Origin: Spirogloea muscicola
Lineage: Eukaryota > Streptophyta > Zygnematophyceae > Spirogloeales > Spirogloeaceae
Assembly: GCA_009602725.1 (NCBI GenBank)
Contig: WELB01000003.1
Location: 1,244,155 to 1,261,737 of the forward strand
Reading direction: 5' to 3'
Length of the DNA stretch: 17,583 nt
Position numbers and translations under genes: made by a program. Each line of letters opens with the position of its first letter. The stretch's first letter is position 1. Under the pieces are notes generated by a model. The model was not told where the DNA came from. It saw only the letters and a program-made list of their open reading frames with translations, and ran no database searches. Below are positions 1-10,600 of the stretch, piece by piece.

Positions 1-155
1 GGCCTCCGGGTCTCGGCGGAGTGCCTCCTTCCCTGCCTCGAGCTACTCGGACCTGATGTTGCTCACTCGCGGGTACTGAGCTTCCCTAGTATGTTGTCGT
101 GATTGGTAGAGTAGAGGAGTCCTTCCTCGGCTTCTCATTCTTCGGCTTTGGACAT

Positions 156-224
156 TGTCCATTCTTTTTGGGCTGGCTTTGCCAGCCCCTCTTTCTTTAT
201 GGGCGAGCCTTCTTCTTCTTAGCA
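156..224 (+). repeat. Hairpin repeat family, copy 1
   Basis: It shares TTGTCCATTCTTTTTGGGCT and the downstream GGGCGAGC with copy 2 at 297-367. The core 170-188 is an inverted repeat: GGGCTGG, loop CTTTG, CCAGCCC. Confidence 0.75.
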
Positions 225-262
225 GCATTGGTAGCTGCTTTGTTTCTTCTTGTGCTTGTTTT

Positions 263-367
263 TCTTAGCGCTTCCCCTGGCTCCCTTCTCGTACTTTGTC
301 CATTCTTTTTTGGGCTGGCTGTTCCAGCCTATCCTCAATGGGCGAGCTCCTTCTCTCTCCTTAGTTG
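263..367 (+). repeat. Hairpin repeat family, copy 2
   Basis: This copy begins at TCTTAGCGCTTCCCCTGG, includes the hairpin at 312-330 (GGGCTGG, loop CTGTT, CCAGCCT), and ends past GGGCGAGC (340-347). The segment 263-352 matches the reverse complement of the right edge of the window. Confidence 0.8.
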
Positions 368-617
368 CATATTATAGAATGCGGCTCTCGCTTAGTTTGC
401 AGCGCTCGCAAGCATTGGCTCTTCATCAACGTGCAGGGCGTGCTCTAAGTCAGGCCTCCGGCTTTCGTGGCGGCGCTCCAGCTCCCCAAGTTAGCTTGTC
501 AGATTTGTTTGTGCTCACCCGTGGGTACTAATGTCATCTTAGGTACCTTAGATTAGGTCTCCGTATTATGTAGCATTGTTTAGTCTGCACTCGACTCTGC
601 CTGAACAATGTATTGGC

Positions 618-666
618 TTGAATTGGCCTCCCTTTCAATTCATGCGCCCCGCGCGCCTTCTCTCTT
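618..666 (+). repeat. Dispersed repeat B, copy 1
   Basis: It contains TTGGCCTCCCTTTCAATTCA followed by a TGCGCCCCGCGCGCCTTCTC segment. It is closely matched by copies at 699-758 and 4941-4998, and more loosely at 2901-2966. Confidence 0.75.
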
Positions 667-698
667 AGCCAGCTCATTACCCAGTTAAAATGACATTT

Positions 699-758
699 GT
701 AAGGCTAGAATTGGCCTCCCTTTCAATTTCATGCGCACCGCGCGCCTTCTTTCTTTCT
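699..758 (+). repeat. Dispersed repeat B, copy 2
   Basis: It opens TGTAAGGCTAGAATTGGCCT and continues with CCCTTTCAATTTCATGCGCA and CCGCGCGCCTTCT. It lies 81 bases after copy 1, so the two form a local tandem pair. Confidence 0.8.
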
Positions 759-851
759 TCCTGAAGATGGTGAAGCCCAGTGCCCAGTGGCCCGCTTTGA
801 TGGGAGACGTGCATCCTGAAGCCTGCTAGTTCTCCGATCTGCCGTATTCGT

Positions 852-860
852 TATATTATA
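852..860 (+). promoter_or_regulatory. Possible TATA-like element of the PH-domain gene
   Basis: The run TATATTATA lies about 60 bases before the ATG at 919, just outside the GC-rich first exon. The position is plausible for a core promoter, but AT-rich matches are common and no transcription start is visible. Confidence 0.25.
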
Positions 861-918
861 TTTGCGCTTGTCTGCGGCTGTTGACGAAGACGTCCCCTCG
901 ACCAGCCCGAGGCCGGCC

Positions 919-2077
919 ATGGCCGCCGCCGCCACGGCCGCGGCGCTGGGCCCCGCCGGTCCCAACTTGCCGGCGGGGTTGCCTTTGCGGCGCCCTGCAC
1001 GGCTGGCTGCCGCCGCCGCCTGCGGGTCACACGTCTCGGGCGGCGGCTGTACCGCCCTTGGCCTGCCGAGGACAGCCACCTGCCTCCTCCGCGGCGGCAC
1101 ACGAGAAGCGGGACGACTCATTGCGCCCGCATTGCAGCCAAAGACAAGGAGGAGCCTGGTCACTGCGCAAGCTCAGGTTAGCACTAGAATCTCAAGCTCG
1201 GTCTGGCTTTAGCGGCGGCGTCAAGCTCGTGACGCTGCCGCTGGGGCTTCAGACCGACGAGGAGCTGTCCCTTATATCGCAGGCCTTGGTCACTGCCGTG
1301 CAACTCCTCTTCCAAGGAGAGCACGCCGGTCGTAGACGTCGGAGAAGAGCACTAGAGACGTAGACCGCTCGTGCAAGCGCCCTGCCTCATCAACCCCTAC
1401 TCCAGTACTTGACAGTAGCAGTAAAGCTCGCCGGCAATGCCGCCCATTAGTCTGCTTCCTCAACTCGAAGTTTGCAACAAGTTGACGTGGATGATCCGTG
1501 ACGCTTTTGCAGCTCGCCGCCTCTGCGGCAGCTGACTTGGATGAGGAAGACATCTACTTTGATGGTGGACCACATTATGGTGACCTGGTGGTGAATCTGC
1601 TCTTTGGCCTGACTGGCATTTGGCTTCCATTTACCATTGCATCAATATTCCGGTCTCTCTTCTTGAGATACCGCTTCACCAACAAGAGAGTCACCATCCA
1701 ATCTGGGTTTGGGGAGGATGATCGAAGAGACTTCTCCTATGCATCCATTGTGGTAAGATGGCCTACCATTTCCCCATCTGGTTGTGACTGAGGACATCTT
1801 GTTTCGTCATGGAATGAGGACAACGATAGTCTACTGCTGACTGCCTCAATGCACAAAGGGACTGACTGCCTCTACTGTGGTGCTTCTGTAGGATGTGAAA
1901 TACGTCCCTCGCTTCATAGGGGAGTGGGGCGACCTTGCCATAACCTTATCAGACAAAACCATTGTGGAGCTCAAGTGTCTCCCTAAGTTCCGAGACGTTG
2001 CTAAGTATTGTTTAGATCGTGCAAAGGAGGGTGAAGGAATTGCAGAAGCAGCAGCTTCAGGGAAGGGCTTCGTATGA
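919..2077 (+). CDS. Plastid-targeted PH-domain (bPH2/YdbS-like) membrane protein, 3 exons
   Basis: Exons are 919-1176, 1513-1752 and 1892-2077. Both introns are GT-AG and phase 0, and the product is 227 aa. ATG 919 is the first ATG in frame and has a good context (GCCATGG). Residues 1-86 are rich in Ala, Arg and Ser, nearly free of acid residues, and end LVTAQAQ, which is typical of a chloroplast transit peptide. The mature part opens DLDEEDIYFDGGPHYGDL, followed by a hydrophobic stretch (VNLLFGLTGIWLPFTIASIF). Then comes RYRFTNKRVTIQSGFGEDDR and, in exon 3, DVKYVPRFIGEWGDLAITL and LPKFRDVAKYCL. This order (GGPH-GDL, membrane hairpin, R-T-K/R-R strand, P-R-GEWGD, F-R) is that of small cyanobacterial and plastid bPH2 proteins as I remember them. 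The molecular role is unknown; membrane association in the plastid is inferred. The splice join AQAQ/LAASAAAD preserves frame exactly. Confidence 0.82.
1177..1512 (+). other. Intron 1 of the PH-domain gene
   Basis: The donor is CAG/GTTAGC after 1176 and the acceptor is CTTTTGCAG before 1513. The stretch 1213-1363 is open in another frame and looks coding-like, but its phase cannot be joined to exon 1 with any good donor, so it is treated as intron. Confidence 0.65.
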
Positions 2078-2555
2078 CCATCCCTTCCATTTTGCATCTC
2101 GTCCTAAGAGGCTGATTGTCGAAACTACTGTGATGCTGCGCTCTAAAGGGGTGCTTGCTTATATGAAGGGCAAATTTTTTGTTTCTGCCTTGACCTTGTC
2201 CTGCAAATGCCCAACGGTGTCATTGCATCTGCCGTTATTGGCCCCATGCTGATCTGACTTTGAGAGCTAAGCTAATGCAGATCCGAAGCTCCTCTTGCTT
2301 TCTTTGTGATCGTTTGCATGCTAGAATGGCCTTGCAACGTAAAATCAAGGCTCAAAATTGTGTCAGGCCAATGCAATCTGCTGGTACCTAGGCTAATATT
2401 CGACCTTCGATTTGTGTAGCCCCTGTTGAATATAGAAATATGGTGAATCAGTGGGTCGGTAGAATCACCCACTATGCCTACTCTTCTATGCCGATGAGAA
2501 ACTCCCTAGATAAGGGGAGGCCCCGGCTGGGCGCATAATTGGCCCAAACACTCTT

Positions 2556-2738
2556 GCGGCTCTGTGTGAGGCGAGGCGGCGCTGTGTGCGCGGCGGCTCT
2601 GTGTGAGGCGAGGCGGCGCTGTGTGAGGCGGCGCCGTGTGCGCGGCGGCTCTGTGTGAGGCGAGGCGGCGCTGTGTGCGCGGCGGCTCTGTGTGCGGTGA
2701 GGCGGTGCTGTGTGTGCGGCAGTTCTGTGTGCGGCCAG
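2556..2738. repeat. GC-rich minisatellite with nested 37-bp and ~18-bp units
   Basis: The best unit is 37 bp (2556-2592): GCGGCTCTGTGTGAGGCGAG followed by GCGGCGCTGTGTGCGCG. It is itself two related halves of about 18 bp built on GCGGC-CTGTGTG. About ten half-units are present; later ones near 2700-2738 are increasingly diverged, and one full unit near 2610-2645 is irregular. Confidence 0.85.
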
Positions 2739-2900
2739 GTGAAGCTGAGTGCTCGCCGGCTCTGCGTGTAATCAGGCAACCCTTTGTGATACTCTCAACT
2801 CTTTGTGATCATGTACGCATTTGCGACAAAACGAGGGCTGGCAGAGCAAGAATTCCAACAGCCCCAACCTCGCACTTCCTTCGCCTTGCACATCAACAGT

Positions 2901-2966
2901 GTATTGTATTGGCTTGGCTTGGCCTCCATATCACTTTCATGAGCACTGGCGCCTTCTCTCTTCGCT
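2901..2966 (+). repeat. Dispersed repeat B, diverged copy
   Basis: The string TATTGGCTTGGCTTGGCCTC, then a CACTTTCATGAGCACTGGCG segment and CCTTCTCTCTT, follows the same order as copy 1 (TATTGGCTTGAATTGGCCTC, CTTTCAATTCATGCGC, GCGCCTTCTCTCTT) with several changes. Confidence 0.55.
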
Positions 2967-3684
2967 GGCCCTTTGTTGAGGTTGTTCATGGAGCACAATT
3001 CCAAGTCAGGCACAGAGTAGCAAGTTAGGGGCTTGGCCATTTTCAGGTGATCATGAGATGTGTGGCACTAATATGCGAGGACGTAAAGCTTTGCATTCTG
3101 AGGTTCACACACAGATCAAGGTAGTCACAAGCGCCTTGGCTTGTAAATGTTGAGGCCCGCTATGGTGGTGGCAAACTCAGTAAAAGCCCCAACTGGAAGT
3201 GCTTACGTCCTTTCTTCAAGCACACAGGACTTGTATCGGTGGGTGACAAGCTGCCGCCTGTGCAGCTGTCTGCCACGCAAGCGACTGTCTTCCAAGGGAC
3301 AGCAATGACAGAAATAATAGAAATGATTTGGAAGCGCTGTTGTCTTTCAATAAGGCTCGCCTTGCCATGTGTGTCTTCGAATGAAAAGTAACGTTTTCAT
3401 CGATTAGGTTGCTAACGGTAAATTGCTGGATGACGCCGCCAGGATATGACGGTGAATTCTTAGTCAGCCTGCAGTCCGATCCTACTGGCTGGTGGCCGTG
3501 ACAGCTGCCGGCAGAGCCCCGCCGCCGTTTGGGTCGGCGCCGGCGCCGGCGCCGCAGGCGGCGGCGGCGGCGCCGCTGCGGCGCCAATTGGACGCTTTCC
3601 TGCCGCTGCAGTGCTGGCCCTGCGGCGGGGTCGGGCCCGCAGGCAGGCCAAGCTGCGGCACCGGCGGCGGCGGGGAAGCCGGCG

Positions 3685-4698
3685 ATGACAGCCCCTGGCG
3701 CTAAGGATGCTCGTCATGAGGACGACTCGGGTGCAGCCGGCGATGGCGGCGGCCGCCGCCGCGTCCGCTTCGGCGGAGCCGAGCAGGGTTCCGCGTCGCG
3801 CAGGACCAACAGGATTGTCAACACCAAGTACACCCTGCTGAACTTCCTCCCCAAGAACCTTATGGAGCAATTCAGGTGCTGGACTGCACTCATCTGCTGC
3901 GGCCTTCGATGAGTCCCACTCTGTGCGGCAGTACCAGCCGGCCCGCCCGGAGCTGCCGTAGCTTGTGTCAGCTCGTCCTTTACCAATGTTGTCGTTCAAT
4001 TGAGGGCCTTCTAGTGCCTGGAGTGTGCCGCAATTGACCTCAGTCAGCTATTCTGCTTCACCTGAGCTGTTGTTGTCGTGCATTGATAGGGTGTCCACCT
4101 TGTGACCAATTCCATGCGTTGCGACCATCAATGGTTATTGCTTGAATCATACATGGTCGTCTATATTGCAAGCACAGCAGCCTTGCCATCTATGAGCAGC
4201 GTAGTGCAGGCTTTCCAATGCCACTATAAGAAAAAGTTAGATCAAGACGTAGCCGAGACATCGGCTCCCACGAGAGATGCCCGATCGTGCCTTTATTGCT
4301 ATAATCGTCCACCTCAAGGGATTGCTAGGCTGTCCAGCTCAAGTTGCACAACGTTGCAAGTCCAAGAGCCAACCTGAGCAACTCAGGGCTGCTTTGTCCA
4401 ATCTAGCAGCTCACACAAACTTTAAGAATTTAGCTGACCCTGAGTTGTTGCACAATCTCTTCCATCTTGCTGTCTGTGTGGCAGCCGGTTCATGAATAGA
4501 TACTTCTTGCTGGTGGCACTTCTACAGCTTTGGCCTGCCATAACACCAGTCAACCCCATCACTACCTGGTTCCCCTTGGTTCTCATATTCTCAGTCACTG
4601 CTTGCAAAGAAGGCTGGGAGGATTACCAGCGCCACAAGCGGGACATGATCTGGAATGAGAAGCTTGTGCAGGTCACACGGAACAAGGAAAAGGTCAAG
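3685..4698 (+). other. Flippase exons 1-2: cytosolic N-terminus and TM1-TM2
   Basis: Exon 1 (63 codons plus AG) has a charged, Gly-rich, low-complexity start (residues 1-40). It is followed by the P4 signature [20 protein letters not shown] ending EQF. Intron 1 (3876-4484, 609 bases) splits a Ser codon. Exon 2 gives [20 protein letters not shown] (TM1), PVNP, and [20 protein letters not shown] (TM2). Confidence 0.9.
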
Positions 4699-7600
4699 GT
4701 AAATTACCTCTTGAATGTATCTGACAGAGTGACATGCTCGTGTCTGCATATGTGTTTCAGTGAGAGACGGTTGACTTACGAATGAATTAGTTGGATATCC
4801 TACTTTTCTTGAAGTGTTTCTAAGCAGATTGCAGCTTGCAAGCCCTTTTTGATGACCCCTCCAGTCGTGATCACCTTGCACACCTGCATTGACTTCAGAT
4901 AGGAGCTAGTTGCCTTTGATATCCAAAACCAAGCGTTCTGTTGTAAGGCTGAAATTGGCCTCCCTTTCAATGTCATGCGCACCGCGTGCCTTCACTCTGT
5001 GGGTGATATCTTGGGTCCTGGGAGCAGGCCTCCTTTCTTCTATCACGCTTTTTATTCCCTGCAGACCTGTTTTCAACTCGAGCCATGCTTCAAGAGAAGG
5101 TCACAAGTGCAGGACTGTTCTTACGCAGGTGAAATCTCAGGATGTCAGGGTGGGAGATCTTGTCTGGCTCCAAAAAAACGATGAGGCTCCTTGTGACCTG
5201 GTCATGCTCTGCTGTTCTCAGCCCTCGGGCCGTTGCTTTGTTGAGGTATTTTATCTGCACTTGGTATCTAAGGCCTTGATTAAGGTTGCCAGAGGGCACC
5301 TGCAAGATAATCAGAGCAAAAACTTGACACAAAGTGTGTTGTCTTGAAGAGAAAGATGACTTGGAGGCAGCTGTTTTTCAGAAAGTCTTGTAGACATGAT
5401 TGTAGGACATGACCTCATTCTTGGGCTGCAGACCGCCGCTCTTGATGGAGAGACAGACCTCAAATCTCGCACTTTGCCGTTTACCACTGAAGATTTGTCA
5501 GTTGAGGAATTGCCACATGTCAAGGTAGCTTCACACACGACAGCATACAATGCAGTGACGCATATCTTGTATACATTTAAGTGCTTGCTTCTCCAAAAGC
5601 TAGCTAGTCAAATTTCTCAGCATGTCACACAGGCAGTGAGAAATCATTGCCCATGTCATGCAAAAATCACTTTGCATGACAGTGAGTGTTTTTTTGGAGA
5701 GTGGTACTCTGCTTGCTCTCTTGCTTGCTGTGCAGGCGGGTAATACCGGTATGCTCAATCAAACTGCAGAATCCAGCGCTGTAAGTAAGCAAGTTGAGTT
5801 TTTTGGTTATTGATGACAGGGAGTTATTGAGTGCCTCCCTCCTGATCCCAATGTCAACCACTTCAAAGCTAATTTATCCCTACAGCATCCGCTTACTGAT
5901 TCCAAAATCATTCCCCTCAGCATCTCAAATACTGTACTACAATTTTGCCACATAAAGAACACAGACTGGGTCTGTGGGGTCGCTATTTATACAGGTTAGT
6001 CAAGGGAAGCACCTGCTGGCTCTGATAAGCTTGATGCCCTATGATGCAATTTGCCTATGTGCTTTCTCTTACTATGTACTTCTTGCAGCTTTGCTTGTGC
6101 TTGCATAATATTGTTGCTTTGTAAAGTACATAATTGGACTCAGATCAGCATGTTCCCTACTGTTTAAGGAAGTTGTGTCTGCCTGGTTTGGCAGGCGATG
6201 AGACAAAGATGGGCATGAGCAAAGGACTGGCTCCTGTGAAGCTGGCGGCTGTTGATGCTGTTATAGATAAGCTGACCTATGTCATCTTTGCCTTTCAGCT
6301 TGTTATCATCCTTATTCTTGGTAGCATTGGCAACTTGTGGAGGCACTTGAATCAGAAGCCAGTAAGATGCCTGTGTGGCTCTTGGCAGATGTGACAGAAG
6401 TGGAAAGTGCAATAGAGCATCGCAGATAAGCTGTGATTGTACTTCTACATGTGTGCTGCTCGCTTTGTGTTAGCGATCTCTGTACTGATAAACAGGTGTT
6501 GGCCTCTTGGACAGGCCTGGTATCTACAGTATACCTCACAGCCTCCACAATACGAATATGTCATCATTCCTTTGCGCTTTGGACTCTTGCTTTCTATCAT
6601 GATTCCTATATCCTTGAAGGTGTGTCATGCTTTTCAGGTCTAGTCATAATCCAGGTCAACTCCATACATGTACGTATTATGTGGATCTCAGCTGTTAGTA
6701 GACAGCTGAATCATGACAACACAAATTTGTGACTGCATGGCAATCTTCATTGCAATTGCTGGTTGAAGATTGTCAGCTGTGGCTGAATTTCTATCGATAC
6801 ACTCTCTTCCAGGTCAACATGGATCTTGTCAAGGCCTTCCATGGGAAGCTTATAGGCTGGGACCGCCACATGTACTGTGAGGAGACAGGCACAGGAGCAA
6901 ATGCATCCAAGTACCTTGCAGTCCCTTCCCCTTAAGATTTCGCTTTCACTTGGAGAAGATATGACATTAAGTTTGTCTTTCATCCTCGGTCATCTCTCAA
7001 GCTCTTGCAGCCACTGCACAGTATGTGAACGTACTTGTTGCTTATGCTAACGTATGGTCAAGCTTCTTCAGGCTGCAAGCATCCAACCCACAAATAAAGC
7101 ACCCGATGACCTGATTATGCTGTGGCTTCTGTACGGCTTCTTGTTTATGGCAGCACAGCTATCAGTGAGGACCTGGGGCAGGTGAACTATTTGTTGACAG
7201 ACAAAACAGGCACGCTTACGGAGAACAAGCTCAACTTTGTAAGATGCTGTATAGGACCCACTCGCTATGGTGATGACGTTGAAGGAGGTGCTTGTCAAGG
7301 TATGTAGCTGGTGTCAGCTGCCATTCACACCTCCTCTGCTGCATCGATCTATAAAAAGGATATATTGATCAACATGTATAAGCATACAATCAATGTCACG
7401 CTTGGAGCTATATCATTTTTCCTGAAGCACAAGCTTTGTTGGGCTGAGGTAACACTACAAATATCTGCTGTGCTTTTGCAAAATCCAATCTGCACAACAT
7501 GCACAGAGTAAACTTGATAACATACCTGTAGTGGCTGACATTCAAGAGCTGTAAGTTGGTGTTGTGTTATAGATCCAGCCCTGGCACAAGCCCTCTTAAG

Positions 7601-10600
7601 TGGACAAACCTGCGTGCTGGACTTTCTGGTCACAATGGCAGCAAGCAACACTGTTGTGCCATTAGGGAGGTATTAGCCCCCGTTTCTCTCTTGTTTTTGT
7701 ATGCATCACATGGTGTGGACACGGCAACTCTCAAGTAAGCTAGGTCATTGCTATTTTCTTATTTTCTTATGCTGTTCATGATTATAGGGGTGAAGGGCAG
7801 CAGCTGCACTATGCAGCTGAATCACAAGATGAGGAGGCTTTGGTACTGGCAGCCGCTTCAGTTGGTGTTCAGCTTTTTTCAAGACAGGGTTCCTACTTAT
7901 GTGAGCTGATTAGCCCCTACTATGTGATGTGATTGCCCCTTTCATCCACTGTGTAGACTTTCACAAGAAGCCCACGTCAGAATCCTTAGGATCCATACTG
8001 CACGTGAAGTGGCTATGTCTCTTTACATCACATTGGACATCTTTACATAGGTATGATAGGACAATCTGCTTGATCTCGTCAGTGCCGTGGACAGACTGTT
8101 GTGATCAGCAGTGATGGAGCCTACGTGGATTGTGCTGCTAATGGTCCAATTAATCTAGCTGGAGTATGCAAAAGGTGGACTTGCAAAAGCTGATGTAATG
8201 TACCCTATGTTTTGCTACTCCAGGTCTTGACATCCATGGACAAGGCCAGAAGGACTTTGAGGTGCTGAAGGTCCTTGAATTTACCTCTACACGCCAGATG
8301 ATGTCTGTGGTAGTACGAGACATCAATCACAGTACCATTCTTGTGCTTTCCAAGGGTGCTGATGAAGCCATTCTTCGCTGCTCAAGTAAGTCCATGCACA
8401 GTCCAGTCCCATTAATTATTTGGCAGACTGGCATGCATGCTCACTCTCTTAGCAGAAAAGTTGACTGGAATTAGCACAAGGGTTAGATCCACGTTCCGAC
8501 AGAAGAAGATGATGCTCAGTTATTTGAGTTGCTATCGGATCCCTTCTGTCATTGGCCTTCATCATCTGAGATTGTGAAAACGTGCAATGTGCTGAGATAT
8601 ACTTCACATCAAGCAGTGCTAAATTTTGATACTTACTGTTGCTGTTATCACATAACAACAGAGACAAATTCAAGAGGTATGGATGCATCAATGAGGGCCT
8701 TGGCTGAGTACGCTCACCAAGGGTTCAGGACATTGTGTCTGGCTATGCGAAAGCTGGATGAAGATGAGTACTTAGCCTGGCAGGAGGAGTACCAGAAGGC
8801 TGCTAAAGAGATGCATGATGATGATGTAAGCATTGTCGCACTTGGTGTATTGTACTATGCTGTTGAAATCAGTCATGTAGTGTATACATTGTACACATCT
8901 GCCATGGTCTGCTAAGCAACCTAGACTCCTTCTGGGGTTTCACTTCCTACACACACGCACACACACACACACACACACATACATATACATATATATATAT
9001 ATTTATATTTATATATATGAACATTTTCAGGAATCCTCTTGCATCATCTAGTTGTGGAATTGGTCCAAGCTGATGATATGGATGAGTAACCTTTGCATCA
9101 TGTAGTCATCACATGCCCATCAACAGCAACATTCTCGCTCTGTGGTGCCTTGAAGTAGGTCGCAAAAACGTACTGTTTGCTTGAGAAGGAATTGGATCTG
9201 CTGGGTGTCACTGCCATTGAAGATAAGCTTCAGGTATAGATTGTCTTGGTATTGCGCGTGTGGTATCAAAGGGAAATTCTGCAGCCTGCGTAGGCCCTCG
9301 TCAGTGTTTGTTGCTTATCTATCAAACTTATGGGAGCAGTCTGTTGCTTTTGAATACATTTGTTGCATTCGCCAGAACAATCCACAACATCTTAGATGAA
9401 AGCCTGATGTGTCGGCATGACTTGGCCAAGTCACTGTTTCCAAGTCTGAAGTGCAAAGTGATACCTTGCAGGCAGGGGTACCAGAGGCTATCACCATGCT
9501 TCGCCAGGCTGGTATGAAGATGTGTATGGTAACAGGAGACAAGAGAATCACAGCAATGCAAGTCGCTTGCAGCTGCAAGTTGCTACCTCCAGGTGCCTCA
9601 ATCTTTACCTGACATTGCTACGGGACCTGCTGTAGTTTGCATCACAGTGATATGGCCGGACTCACACATGCTGATCAGCACCTTGACACACTACATGCTT
9701 GCAGAGCTTGAAGGGCACATTCTTGAAGTCTCTGGAAACACCACAGATGAGATATCTGCTAGCATTGACCAAGCCCTCTTACATGCAGAGGCCGCCAGTC
9801 AGTTGCAGCAGGTAAAGAAAGTGCACGACCCGTGCACAGAACTGCTGAGTGTCCTTGACTTCTGGTGGCTCCACGCTGGTCAAATATTTCACAGCTTCCA
9901 TTTGCACAGTGGGAGTTGGTAGTCCATGAATGGAAGCTGCCTTGGTTATGCACGTTTCAGTGAAGTATGAGCTAAGGATGATTGCAGACCCACTGAAGAA
10001 TTCATTCTCAAGAATCACTCATCCTATCCTTCATTGCAGTGTGGTGGTGTTGCACGTAAGAAATCTCTTACTGGAGTAACAGCATAACAAAAAGGGTTTG
10101 CATGTGAACAGGAGGTGGCGCTTGTCGTTGACGGTTTTGCTCTTGAGCATGCTATGGACGACTTACGCTTAAGAAAACTACTGGTGTTAGCTTCAGCTGG
10201 CATTTGCTGCAGAGCAACGCCTGCACAGAAGGCTCAGGTATGGGTTACTCAAAAGACTTATGCTTGGCCAGGAGCAAATACAGGGAACTAATCAGAAGCC
10301 GCCATTTCTTTTTTATCACCTTTGCCTGCACACTGCTGCATGCCAGTAAGACTCACTTCCATCTGTGGTCTTCAGTGTTGGAGACGAGTAATTTTCCTAT
10401 GGTCGCAGGGAGCAGGGCAGGAAGCTTGCTGCAAGGGTCCTTGACTAGATTGAGTACATTCCAAGCAAGGCTGACGGATGTGTACGCCTGTCCGCAGCTG
10501 GTGGACGTGGTGAAGAGCTTGGGCTTTAGGACAGTGGCAGTTGGTGATGGTGGGAATGATGCTCGCATGGTCCAGCAGGCCCATGTGGGTGTTGGAATTG

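Larger units (their letters stand above)
1..918. other. Repeat-rich non-coding region
   Basis: No exon is convincing here. The region holds two copies of the hairpin repeat (156-224 and 263-367), two related segments sharing GGCCTCCGG and GCTCAC-CG-GGGTACT (1-80 and 453-530), and two copies of the TTGGCCTCCCTTTCAAT repeat (618-666 and 699-758). Its 3' end presumably contains the promoter and 5' UTR of the PH-domain gene. Confidence 0.7.
2078..3684. other. Intergenic region between the PH-domain and flippase genes
   Basis: It holds the 3' UTR of the PH-domain gene, a GC-rich minisatellite (2556-2738), a diverged copy of repeat B, and the promoter/5' UTR of the flippase gene. The last ~190 bases are extremely GC-rich with GGCGCC-type repeats. 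Long open frames here, such as the minus-strand reading of the minisatellite, are repeat or composition artefacts. No clear poly(A) signal or TATA box was seen. Confidence 0.6.

Noticed and set aside
729-1163. Minus-strand open frame opposite exon 1 of the PH-domain gene
   Set aside because: It is a composition artefact of the GC-rich exon; the plus strand has a first exon that splices to a recognisable domain.
1213-1363. Coding-like frame GGVKLVTLPLGLQTDEELS after an acceptor-like CTTTAG, as an extra exon of the PH-domain gene
   Set aside because: It needs a phase-2 donor in exon 1, and none of good quality exists; joining 1176 directly to 1513 keeps phase and gives a continuous protein. 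The fit is better without it.
2486-2779. Minus-strand open frame rich in HTEPPRTQRR-type repeats
   Set aside because: It is only the translation of the GC-rich minisatellite; no start context, family motif or splice partners.
3460-3999. Long minus-strand open frame opposite flippase exon 1
   Set aside because: It is a shadow of GC-rich coding sequence, Ala/Arg/Pro-rich, with no recognisable motif.
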